DNA of 64,000 nt from Absidia repens (Eukaryota > Mucoromycota > Mucoromycetes > Mucorales > Cunninghamellaceae), in assembly GCA_002105175.1 (NCBI GenBank), contig MCGE01000003.1, positions 310,001 to 374,000 on the forward strand, written 5' to 3'. Position numbers and translations under genes: made by a program. The stretch's first letter is position 1; every line of letters starts with the position of its first letter. The notes beneath the pieces are model-generated. The model ran no database searches. It was not told where the DNA came from and saw nothing but the letters and a program-made list of their open reading frames with translations. Below, one piece after another: positions 36,608 through 47,426 of this stretch.

Positions 36608-37785
36608 CCTAAACAAGGTTGTTAATGACGTGAAAGATACAACGAGAAAGGGTAATAGGGTACATAGATAATAGGCACTTGGAGATTGATTAGAAGTGAG
36701 AAAATTAAAAGAGAGAAAAAGATTTTTTGAAGGTTCGGTTACTGTAGCATGAATTTTACTGCTCCGACAACTACAAAATTTCTTTCGTTTTATTGGCAGA
36801 CTCTTTCAAAGGAGGGGGGGGGACTGACATTGCATTTCCCATATTGGGAAAAATTTTCAAGCTCTGATATCCAAAAACTATATAAAAGGATAATCGAGGC
36901 AACCTGTTCACTCTATAAGTTGTAAAACCCACAAAAATTGTCGAGTCTGTGAACGGATTATTAAATTCCATTTTTGGCATCAGTGACGCTCTTGGGCGGG
37001 CGATGCAAGGTTAACTTTACCTTCCTTTTTTCTTTTTCTATATATTATTATTTTTATCACGTTAGTCTGTTGTGGCTATTGAATCCGTCCATCATCCATT
37101 ACCATTTCGTCACATTGAGCACTTACCTCACGCTGACATATAGCTATCCCTTACTTTAAGTTTTATCGATAGCCAGTTTTTTTCATATTTTTATTTTTTA
37201 ATTCAGTTCTTATTGTAATATTACCTAGAAATATAAAAAGACGTTATAAAAATAAGTGATACATATAACAGATACGGTTTTTTATTGAATAAAATGAGGA
37301 AGGGTTTTTATAATAAAATGGGGAAAAGGAAGGCGGTGCTATTTGGACTGTGGATGTGATCGAAGAATGGTAATTTGAGGCTATGGGAAGTTGGTTGTCT
37401 GTAGATATAAGTTTATATGCCTAAGTGGTGGATACTTGAGACCGTGTGTTATAATTGTAAAGGAATGACAAGTGTAATAGTGAGGGAAATGATTAGTGAC
37501 AAGTGACAACTACGACACTTATTTATTATATTTATTTGCTCAATCTTTTTTTATAAAATTCACCAAAAAGGTTTTCAGCCGCCAAACCACTGTTCTGATT
37601 CATACTTTGGTTTTCGGAAATCAATTTTATTTTTTTTATTTTATGACTTTTACTTTGACAACAAGTCATCACTTTATTTATTTATTTATTTTGATTATTT
37701 CCCATTCATCAATAATTGTCCCTGAACGGACTTTGAAAGTCACCTCTTGTTTATTTTTCGTGCTATCACACATAAAAAGTTGAAC

Positions 37786-37985
37786 TTACGCCTAAAAGTT
37801 CTGGTGCTCACTTACATAAAAATGACAAACCAACAAAAACACAATCCAGTCAGACTAAAATAACAAATTTAGCCGTTGTCGAGGAACAGCCTGAGGCCGC
37901 TCCCAACAGCAGTGAACCTGCAGACGCCTTTGCTATCTTGGTGATTAAAGATGCCTCTGTACTACCCTCGACGATTTTTCCTTGA
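37786..37985 (+). pseudogene. Fragment of a repeated coding module (KSSGAH)
   Basis: The frame KSSGAHLHKNDKPTKTQSSQTKITNLAVVEEQPEAAPNS... runs about 65 codons to a stop. Its start and several later phrases recur in the 38.09 and 38.84 kb duplicates and around 38.58 kb and 39.28 kb, so this is part of a dispersed, probably mobile, coding sequence now in pieces. No domain recognised. Confidence 0.4.
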
Positions 37986-38090
37986 TGACTTTGAACCACC
38001 CCTATATTCGAACGACCTCTTGCTTCCGACCAACCTTTTTTTTCTTTTATTTTTTTAGTATGAATAGCCCACTTTTTTTTTTTTTTTTCT

Positions 38091-38527
38091 CTTTAGTTTT
38101 TTTCAGTTTTCTCAATTTATAAAATAAAACTTAGTACAAAGGTTATTACACCACCAAATTATCTACTGTTTCTATTGTATTATAGAAACCTCCTTTTATT
38201 TTTGACTACAAGTCCTTTTATTTTTTTACTGTGTGTTATACACTATATTTTTATTGAACCAACAAAGGTCAATACTTTTTCTTTTTATTTTATTTTACTC
38301 TTCCAAGTTTATTTTTTATAAACTTTCTCTACAGTTGGACTTTATCAACAAAAGTTCTGGTGCTCACTACTCTCAATTCTATTTTTGTCCGAATCAGGAA
38401 CAAGATATTTCACATTCCGCTCAAGGAACAAATTTATTTTCAAGCTCTAAGCAAGCAAAAGCTATATTAAAGGATAATTCATGACATCCTATACAACCCA
38501 AAAAAAAATAAAAACCTACAAAAACAC
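38091..38527 (+). repeat. Direct repeat unit A (about 437 bp)
   Basis: Pairs with 38843-39282 at high identity along its length, including CTTTAGTTTTTTTCAG at the left and CTACAAAAACAC at the right. Both units keep an open KSSGAHYSQ... frame near the middle. Confidence 0.85.
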
Positions 38528-38842
38528 TACTCTGTTACAAGTTTCACACCCATTTTAGCCGTAACACCGTTGTCGAGGATCGGCCTGAGTCCGCTCCCAA
38601 CAACAACATCAACAACATCAACATCAACAACAACATCATTAGCGACGCTCTTGGCTGGGCGATGGATTAGTCAAACTTTTTATTTTAATTTTATCCAACC
38701 CTGACAATTGTCTACAATAACCCCGCTCCCAAACTTTAACAATTGCCTACAACAAACCCGCTCCCAACACCATGCATATACCTTATCCCATATTTTTAAA
38801 TTAGTATAAATACCCCACCCTTTTTCTCAACAATTTCAAATT

Positions 38843-39282
38843 CTTTAGTTTTTTTCAGTTTTCTCATTTAACAAATAAAACTTAGTACAAAGGTTTTTAC
38901 ACCACCAAGTTATCTACCGTTTCTATTGGATCATAGAAACCTCCTTTTATTTTTGGCTACAAGTCCTCTTTTTTATTTTTTACTGTGTGTTATACACTTA
39001 TTTTTATTGAACCAACTAAGGTCAATACTTTTTACTTTTATTTTATTTTACACTTCCAAGTTTATTTTTTATAAACTTTCTCTACAGTTGGACTTTATCT
39101 ACAAAAGTTCTGGTGCTCACTACTCTCAAATCTATTTTTGTCCGATTCAGGAACAAGATACTTTAACTTCCGCCCGAGGAACAAATTCATTTTCAAGCTC
39201 TAAACAAGCAAAAGCTACATTAAAGGATAACTCAAGACATCCTATCCAACCCAAAAAAACATAAAAAACCTACAAAAACACA
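38843..39282 (+). repeat. Direct repeat unit B (about 440 bp)
   Basis: Second copy of the unit at 38091-38527, separated by 315 bp. A TATAAATACCCC sequence lies just upstream (38804-38815), so unit B may be transcribed. The frame KSSGAHYSQIYFCP... is open to a stop near 39262. Confidence 0.85.
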
Positions 39283-39444
39283 ATCCAGTTGGACTAAAAT
39301 CACAAATTTAGCCGCAACACCGTAAAAAAACACTATTTTGTTAAAAATTCTTAACCAGAACTAGCCATAACACTAAACAACAAAAGTAACCCCAACACTT
39401 TACACGATTGAAAAAGACGAGAATAGCAAATAGCAAAAAGAAGA

Positions 39445-39515
39445 TGCCGGGACTGAGAATCGAACTCAGGTCAGTGCGGCCACAACGCAATGTACTGCCA
39501 CTATACTATCCCGGC
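39445..39515 (-). tRNA. tRNA-His (GTG)
   Basis: On the minus strand GCCGGGA...TCCCGGC forms a seven-pair acceptor stem with discriminator A at 39445. The D-arm is GTAT/GTAC, and the anticodon loop TTGTGGC places GTG at 34-36. The T-arm is CTGAG-TTCGATT-CTCAG. There is one mismatch at the top of the anticodon stem. It has no intron. A run of five T lies 5 nt downstream (minus strand of 39435-39439), a Pol III terminator. The gene is isolated in the repeat-rich compartment. Confidence 0.92.
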
Positions 39516-39582
39516 TGAGCTTAAAATGTCAGATTGGAGGTTGTATAAATGTCTGGGTCAGGGATTACTTCACAGCGGAAAA

Positions 39583-39740
39583 AAAAATTGATTTTATTGA
39601 TTGATTATTGATTGATTCAGGGCTTAAAATAAGGTTCAATCAATATTTAAAATATTGATTGACTTCTTATAAATCTATCAATTTTAATCAATAATTCAAT
39701 CAATAAAATCAATAAAATATTGATTGATCCTCGTCTATAT
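39583..39740. repeat. ATTGATTG/CAATCAAT-rich palindromic region
   Basis: Dense direct and inverted copies of ATTGATTG and CAATCAAT occur, including a 25-nt near palindrome (CAATCAATAT-TTAAA-ATATTGATTG) at about 39637-39661. Strong cruciform potential; function unknown. Confidence 0.7.
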
Positions 39741-40035
39741 TTTTCTCATAATGGACAATGTCATTGGACGATAAATGAGTATTTACAGGTCTATGATGAT
39801 CACTTATTGGACGATACAAGGGTACATACGGACTGATACGATGACTCATTTGAAATACACACTTCTTGACATCAATACTATAGCTTCTATACATTCATAT
39901 AATTGGGTCAACAAAAAGAGCTTTTTTTATTCAAACGTAATAATAATGATAATAATACTACCAATACTACATACAAATAATTATATTAATAATAGAACAC
40001 AACTAATACCAACTATACTACACAGTAAAGAAGAG

Positions 40036-40110
40036 ATACTACATACTACATACTACATACTACATACTACATACTACATACTACATACTACATACTACAT
40101 ACTACATACT
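40036..40110. repeat. 7-bp minisatellite (TACTACA)n
   Basis: About ten to eleven tandem TACTACA units, the last with one substitution (TACTGCA). Confidence 0.9.
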
Positions 40111-40151
40111 GCATACTTAACAAAAAAAAAATCCCCCAAAAACCAAAACTA

Positions 40152-40367
40152 CTACTGAATAGCTTCTGAGGGAGCTTCCACCAACAGAAGATAGGCCATT
40201 ATCACTTCGGACGCAGCAACATTATTCAGTATGAAGCAGGGGAAGTTGTGCTATAAGAGAATAGTATGAGTGTACTGTTTTGTTGAAGGCAATGTTTTGT
40301 TCGTGCAATTACCTTACCTCTTGGGAAATATTTGTAATGCTGTACAAGGGAACCGAGTCATATCTAC

Positions 40368-40416
<49 letters not shown>

Positions 40417-41000
40417 GGTCTACGAGAAAAAAGGATATGAAAAACTTAGTATGTGTGAAAAAGCGACACGTAATGATGTTTCACCACCCAGTTTTCTTAC
40501 CTTCAAGTTATTCTTCACAAAAGATAACAACAGCAATGTACAGCTCTAAAGGATAAAAAGACAAGCGATAAGCGAATGCCTTCTTTTTTGGGGGTTCGTC
40601 ATTCAGATGCTTACCGGAATGTAAACAGAGATGAAGGAAAGGAAGACAAGAGCACTGTATGGCTCTAAAGGATAAAAAGACAGAAGTGATAAGTGAGAAT
40701 GCGCCCTTTTTTTTTTTTTTTTTTTTGGGGGGGGGTCCTTCATCCAGGTGCTTACCGGGATGTAAACAGAGATGAAGAAAAGAGACAAACAAACATTATC
40801 AGTTGGAATGGTTCATAGCAGTTACTAGTCTATAGCAAAAGATAAACGTACACAGTATAAGATACTTTTTATTGATATTAGTCCAGCTATTTAAAAAAAC
40901 AAGACAACTTACAAGAATCCCATGATGGCTCGGGTGATGATAAAAAAAATAAACAAAAGGAAGAAGATGCAGCATAAAAAGTAAGAACAAAATAAATAAA
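40152..41000 (-). pseudogene. Unidentified membrane-protein gene remnant with duplicated exon block
   Basis: Minus-strand segments with good splice signals are 40152..40250 (HNFPCFILNNVAASEVIMAY..., stop), 40318..40363 (YDSVPLYSITNISQE), 40501..40545, 40615..40674 (PYSALVFLSFISVYIP) and a near copy at about 40754-40800 (LSLFFISVYIP), preceded by FFIITRAIMGFL near 40920-40970. The last two exons join in phase, but the upstream ones cannot be made continuous without stops. A block of about 130 bp is tandemly duplicated (40535-40665 versus 40665-40800). A T-tract of 44 nt abuts the acceptor of 40318..40363. Family not recognised. Confidence 0.35.
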
Positions 41001-41100
41001 TAAAAAGTAATAGCGGGGATTAAATCATCGGGCTACTGTGAGGAATACGATAAGAGTGATGAAATTTGGGTGCACCTTCGTTGTTTATTTCTTTTCCTTC

Positions 41101-41310
41101 TGGTATAAAATTCCTCTCTTTCTTTCTCTTTCGTCTTTTGGTTTTTCTCTTTTTTTATTTTTTACTTTAGTGCCCATCTCCATCATTCCCTCTCCACACT
41201 AGTGAACATAATTCCTATCATCTGCCCATTCATCTCTTATTTGGTACTATATATTGTCTTTTATTTTACTATTCCTGTCTATTTTATCAACTTACAACTG
41301 CAATAAAGAA
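41101..41310 (+). other. Promoter-like plus poly(A)-signal unit without an ORF
   Basis: TATAAAA (about 41103-41109) is followed by a CT-rich stretch (41112-41165) and AATAAA (about 41302-41307), with no credible reading frame between. It could be a short non-coding transcript or a decayed gene's promoter. Inference only. Confidence 0.3.
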
Positions 41311-41446
41311 AATCACATTTGAAAAAATATTTGTGTACATTGATTTTGTGGAATACGTGCGTTGCTTTTCTGTTAAATATATTATTCTTTGAGGGATATG
41401 TGTTGTTCATCTATTTACCATATGTGTTTTGTTGTTCGTATGTAAA

Positions 41447-41640
41447 ATAGCCTATAACAGAAGAAAAGCTTTGCCATAGATTGAATGTAAAATAGTCTAC
41501 CGCAATAGAATAATATGCAGAATAGTCTACCGCAATAGAATAGTATGTAGAATAGTCTACCGCAATAGAATAGTATGTAGAATAGTCTACCGCAATAGAA
41601 TAGTATGTACAATAGCCTGTCACAGTAGAATAGCTTTGCC
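41447..41640. repeat. 30-bp minisatellite
   Basis: Four clear copies of a 30-bp unit (AATAGTCTACCGCAATAGAA plus about 10 nt) occupy about 41491-41610. They are bounded on each side by a related direct repeat containing AATAGCCT...ACAG and AGCTTTGCCAT. Confidence 0.85.
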
Positions 41641-41769
41641 ATTCCATTGTTTCATTGCAAAATAAAAAAGCTTTTATTGAATAATGATACGTAGTCAATA
41701 CTATACTAATAGGAAAGAAGATCTAAAAATAGGGGGCCGCTAATAGTAGCTGAGAGAGGTGCTAATCTA

Positions 41770-42110
41770 GATGAATGGTGTAGAAGAAGGAACGATGTAC
41801 GATGTACGATAAAAAAGGGATTTCTAAAACGGAGCTCTATAAATGGCGATCTCCAAACTTCTAATGAAGCTTAAACAAACATTTATTTCAAACAAAGACA
41901 AGGTTTAAGGAAGCAGATATATGTTTTATTGAAGAAAAGAGATATATACATGTACTAAGCTAATCAAGACATTTCCCCAAAATCCTACAACCAAAATGAA
42001 AGGGTTTCCCCATGTCTCTTGGAATCCCTTTTCTAAAACCATTCTAAACTATTTCTAACAGAAAGCCGAGGCCACCAGGTCCACAATGAGCCAAAAACAG
42101 TGAACAGATG
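41770..42110 (-). repeat. Dispersed hairpin repeat, copy 3
   Basis: Core 41981-42060: minus strand reads GGGGAAACCCTTTCATTTTG, with the matching 5' arm carrying one mismatch. AATAAA (minus strand of 41925-41930) lies about 50 nt 3'. Homologous over about 340 bp to copy 4, including GAAGAAGGAACGATGTA at the left and AACAGAAAGCC.AGGC at the right. Confidence 0.8.
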
Positions 42111-42634
42111 TTGGCTCATTCCCGTTGACTTGTCTTTTTTTTTTTTTTTTTTTTTTTTTTGTGCCCCTTCCCCTTTTTTTTTTTTTCTCGATCGACAATC
42201 CATGCTGCCGGCGGCGGCGGTTGAATTCACACCCATCTGGCTTTACAGCCTGCAAAATCGAGTTAATGTGCAATATACTCTTCTTCGCTTTATATAAAAC
42301 GAACTACGAAACCGTTTGACTTCAAATTTTCCATGCATCTTTAGAAATATTATATAATCATTTCTTGTCACCAAACAAACCATCCATCTCTCATACAATT
42401 AATTGTACAATGCTCTAAAGTTTACGCCTATAAGCTCACAGCTAAAGCCTACAGCCATAATAACCGCCTCTACACTATAGCCATAGCCCGCCATTCAAAC
42501 ACACATTTTTACTTGGACATCAAAATTCTCTTGGCCTCCTCACCATTTTACCTTTGTTTCTTCTAATATCCCCCTTAACCTGCCCGCCACAACCCTAAAA
42601 ATTCAATAAAGCGGGAATAGCTCGACCGCGGAGC

Positions 42635-42651
42635 GCGCGGCTTCGCCGCGC
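42635..42651. repeat. GC-rich perfect stem-loop
   Basis: GCGCGGC-TTC-GCCGCGC, seven GC pairs and a three-base loop, in an otherwise AT-rich compartment. Confidence 0.8.
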
Positions 42652-43628
42652 CTTTGCCAAAAGCTTCGGAGAAACATCTTTTGAAACGCCGATTTGAAAC
42701 TCCGCTAGTCATAACCGTTGGTTTGTTGCTGTTGCTGAATGGGTGATTTTAAATAAAGAAGGAAAATAAAGATATTGCAGGTGAATTAAATGAAATTCGT
42801 GTGTATTGTTTTTATTGACATGCTAGCAGGCACAGATGTCCGATATTGAAAGCAACCCAGATTGAGTCCCCGCGGCGCGATATGAAAGGTGTTGATTGTG
42901 TTATGTGATACTGTCGTATTTGTCATCCTCTATATTTTATTATAAAAGCTTTCTATCATTTTACTAAAATAAAAGTATGACTTGTTCTCACTTACTCTTA
43001 ACTTTTATTACTAAAAAGATTATCAAAATAAGTGATATAATTGATATGTTTTTTATTTAGTTGATAAAATGTCAAGTTTTTTTAATAGAAAATGAAGATA
43101 TTTGAGGCTGTATGTAATCTGATGTAAAACATGCCAAGTGTGAGAATAAGTGGAGGATTTAGGGGTAAAATAGAATAAAGTGATAAAGCTGATACACAAA
43201 TGATGACGATATAGATACTTTGGTATATATATTTCTAGTCATGAACTAGGAACACGACAATCTCAATTAATTCTACCTTGTTGTGAATTGAGTTTTTTTA
43301 TAAAAATGTAAAAAAATAAAAATAAGATGAGAATGTTGGTAACCTTTGTTTGATAGAAATCGAAAATCCTTTATAAGGATGTGATTGTGATACAAAACAA
43401 TATAACTATTGCTACGGTTTGATATAATGAATGGGCTTCTTTTTCAAAGACATGAAAAAGTGAAATCAGATCATGGGCCCCAAGCATGATCTGAGCCTTT
43501 GTATTGTAGCATTGACTTTGAATTTATTTTTTATTTCACTTGCATTGTGCCTGGTTCACATCAATGTCATACTTAATTTTATTCTATTGCTACATTTATA
43601 TGCAAAATACAACATACCTGTCTTATAT

Positions 43629-43630
<2 letters not shown>

Positions 43631-43676
<46 letters not shown>
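43631..43676. repeat. 46-nt T homopolymer
   Basis: The longest homopolymer in the window. No gene adjoins it. Confidence 0.9.
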
Positions 43677-43679
<3 letters not shown>

Positions 43680-44032
43680 ATTTCACAACAACTATTTCAC
43701 GCTTCACCACTTTATTTTATTGCATATACTGTAATTGAAAATAGCAATCAATACCAAGGATGGCAGTTGGGACGATGGGCTGGAATGAGATCGGGAAGGG
43801 ACAAAATGCCGTCCTAAGCTGTGACTTGATGAAAATCAGTGTCCCGCTATAGATGCGCGCTTTGACCTGCATTTGCGCACGATACACGCATCGCACAGCT
43901 TAGCTTTGCTGACAACATTTGTAAAGAATCATTAGACCCACATCTTTCATTACTACAATACTACTCGCACGTACAGCGTACTCTGAGGCGCTCAGGTGCA
44001 ACTTTGTCACTCATTGTACGTACAGTACTGTA

Positions 44033-44308
44033 CAGTGCCCTAACAAAGAAAATGCACACTTTTTGAGATACCGCTTGGAAGTAACCAGAACCGTAAAAAT
44101 GAAAAGCCATATTGCTCCTACTTCTACGCTACCTTTATGGTAGACGATTGCATGTGCGTTTTGTGCAGTTGTTAAAGCAATTGTTTGAGTAAAAAAGAAT
44201 ATAACGTATACGCGTAGAAATAGGAGCAATATGGCTTTTCATTTTTACGGTTCTGGTTACTTCCAAGCGGTATCTCAAAAAGTGTGCATTTTCTTTGTTA
44301 GGGCACTG
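44033..44308. mobile_element. MITE-like foldback element with 96-bp inverted arms and TA duplication
   Basis: Left arm 44033-44128 and right arm 44213-44308 are reverse complements with one mismatch seen in 96 positions. The ends read CAGTGCCCTAAC...GTTAGGGCACTG and are flanked by TA on both sides (44031-44032 and 44309-44310), the target duplication of Tc1/mariner transposases. The 84-nt loop has no coding capacity. Near-identity of the arms indicates a young insertion or recent conversion. The element is non-autonomous. Confidence 0.9.
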
Positions 44309-44464
44309 TACTGTACTGTACATACAGTATACTGTAAAAATAAAAATAAAAATATAAAAAAAAACAAACTTTTGATCGATTCATGACTTAATCATAAGAG
44401 TCAACACTATATAAATGGAAGGAAATATGGATAGGGGTCACCAGTCTAGAAGAAGGGTGTAAAA

Positions 44465-44760
44465 CAAAACGTCTGAAGAAGGAACGATGTATATATAAAG
44501 AGATATCTAAGGGGGACCTCTAAAAGGGATCTGCAAATTTCTAATAAAGCAAGGACACATCATTGAAGTAAAGATATGTTTTATTGAAGAATGATATACA
44601 AACTAAGCTAATCAAGACACCTCTGAAGTCCTATATTCAAAATGAAAGGGTTTCCCCCATGCATCTTGTAATCGCTTTTCTGAAACCCTTCTAAGCTAGT
44701 CCTAACAGAAAGCCAAGGCTAGTAGGTCCACAAAGAGCTAAAATCAGTGAAGAAAAAATT
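44465..44760 (-). repeat. Dispersed hairpin repeat, copy 4
   Basis: Core 44626-44710: minus strand has AGAAGGGTTTC, a loop, then GGGGGAAACCCTTTCATTTT, a perfect nine-pair stem. AATAAA (minus strand of 44578-44583) lies about 43 nt 3'. Long homology to copy 3. Confidence 0.8.
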
Positions 44761-44769
44761 ATTTCTTCT

Positions 44770-46048
44770 TGTAAAAAAACGGGGAAGAAGAAAGAATACG
44801 TAACGACAAAAAAGGTCTTTTTCTTTTTTTTTTACCTTCAGTTCATCACGATCGGAAATCGCAAGAGATGGGATTAAGAAGCAGTATAATGCTAAACAGA
44901 ACAGTCGAATAAAAAATATATAACTGTCTGTCAGCGTATGTATCATAGATAGCTTTACATGTAGAGAAGTATTTGCAATTAGCTTTGAGCATTGTCGCCA
45001 TGGTAAGTCATTCTGGGGTCATGTAAACATTGACCAGCGAACAACGATTGAATTCCCAACATAACATACAATAGACAATAAAAAAGAATAAACATGTATA
45101 CTGTAAGCAGTAGAATGTATATATTTTTTCAGTAAAAAAGAAACTATATCAAAAGAATGGAGAGAAAGAGAGAGAGCTAGGAAAAAAAAAAAAGGTTTAA
45201 ATAGACAAAGTTTAAATTTCGTGCAGACAGACCATTGATTTCGCTCAATGGCAAGAGGAATAAGATGCAGTTTGCCTAAATCTAATTTGAATTGACTTAT
45301 GCCTTAAAAAAAAGGACCTATTTGCCAATTTTTAAATGTAGGCATTGACGGGAACAATTTGGTGCAACCTTCATTTTTTTTTTCCGAGCGAAACACCGCC
45401 CAGCAAAAGCAGTTGACCTTGTCCTTGAAGGGTGTTTGGATACGCGACGCATTTCAAATGCTCGATTAACAGTTACCAGATATTAAATAACTGATATCAT
45501 ATACAATAATTTACTGCTTATAAATTTGGTGCAGTATTGAACATTAGTATTGAAGAGCATAATTGCGCAGTATTATAAGTATTGCAATCACGGAAGTCGC
45601 TTTTTTGAGTCCGATCATTTCCTTTTTTGTTAGCAACAAGATGGTGCCGCATGAGAAACCTTTCTCATATTCCCCAAATATACATATGTACAGTACAGTA
45701 CTATACAATCATCTGCAAACTAATATGTAAAAAGCTATTTGTAAAACGAAATATATCACTACACAAAGAATGGTATTCTATCCCATTTCATCATCCCGCT
45801 GCCCCATAGGGTACGGTTTTTTGGCCCTGTCCTATCCCAAACTTCATCACCCCATCCCATGTTGTCCCACTGTCCCAGCTGCCATTCTTGCTCCATACCC
45901 TTCAACAAACTATAGTTGTAACTCTAGCAATGTCAACGACGAAAGCCAATAAAAAAAAAGTTCTTTTATTCATTGACCAATAAACGCAAATAATTAAATT
46001 TTATCTAAACCTAATAAATCACAATAGTCTAAGACTTCACCCTGGTCC
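44770..46048. other. Gene-free region before BZZ1
   Basis: No supported gene. It includes a C-rich stretch with repeated TCCCAT/CCCAT words at about 45780-45900 and the 3' UTR of BZZ1. Confidence 0.4.
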
Positions 46049-47377
46049 CTAGTTCACGTAGTTTGCAGGAAAGATACCCCGAGTCCCATTCAGTACACCT
46101 ACAATGTATTTGCACGCCAAAAAAAAATAGTTAAACAAAAGTCATATCTACTCAATCTCATCATTATCATCTTACCTTCCCACCAGCCACTGTCATCACG
46201 TTTTATAACCAAAATAGTATCGCCTTCCCTTAAATTCAGTTCATCTGCATTGATAGCTTCGAAATCGTATAGTGCCACAACATAATCGGGTTCTTTCGAG
46301 GTGTCCAGATTAACGTTTGGTTCCATCTGTGGATAATCAGAAGAGTTGTCAAATTGTGGATGGTGTATTTGTGGTGATGTTGATGTTGAAGGTAAAATGA
46401 CCGGTGTGTTGCTGCTCGTATCAATGCCGTCGTGTGGAAGATCCTCTTGGATATCTATATCAACCACGCTAACATAATTCGCAGGAATCATGCCAACAAC
46501 GTTTCCATTTCTTACTTTGAGCCATCCATCACCCGCTATACAGATTGTCCCCCCCCAAAAAAAAAGGTCTGAGAAAATAGTATGTCACAAATTTCCCTTA
46601 TTATTTTTTTTTTGACCTAACAGCCCCTTTCAAATACTTACGATCTTCGATAATAGATAATCGATCGCCTTCCTTAATAGTCAATTCATCTTCATCCTGT
46701 GCTTCATAATCATAGATAGCTTCCAAAGTGGATGTCGCATGTGTTAATGTTGGTGATGTTGATGTATCCTGGTTTTGAGTCGTGGTTGTAGTCAAAGGCG
46801 TTGAAGGAGTGGTAGTGGATATAAACGACTGGCTGCTGGTAGAGTGACGAGGAGCGTTGCATGACCTGGTTCCTGAGTTGATAGATATGTTGCTTGATGA
46901 AGGTTGTTGATTGATTTTTCCACGGACACCAGAGCAGTTTGGCGCCACTTTCATTTCACATTTAGCATGACAATTGAATCCACATGCTAATACAGAAGGC
47001 AAAAACAACATATTAGTTTTTTCGATTGTCAAGTATGATCCGTTCATTATGAAAATTAAACAAATAAACAATTAATCTTACCTTTGCATGTCATTCCTTG
47101 CTTCGAAAGGCCCCAAATGGTGCTTTTGCAGTAATCACATGTTGTTGGTATAGTAAAAGAAGAGGCCCTGAAGTCATGCATTTGGGCTCGAAGTCCATCA
47201 TCTAAAGAAGGTGATAAGAGTCGGTGAGTTCATTAATTTCAATAACATAATATGTCTATACATTACCGCCTATACAATGGATAATCACATCAATTTCACT
47301 TTTCACCCTGGCCTTTTGTGTCGCCAATATTGTCATTTCCCTCGATAATTCCATAAATTGCTGTCCCATCCAAAAAC

Positions 47378-47426
<49 letters not shown>

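Noticed and set aside
38091..39282. Pair of direct repeats as LTRs of a retrotransposon
   Set aside because: No TG...CA ends, no primer-binding site or polypurine tract, and only 315 bp between units; treated as a local duplication.
40036..41640. Tandem repeats as a possible CRISPR array
   Set aside because: Repeats are contiguous without unique spacers, and the sequence is a eukaryotic nuclear genome.
43473..43817. 114-aa frame containing poly-Phe
   Set aside because: Created by the 46-nt T homopolymer; no coding evidence.
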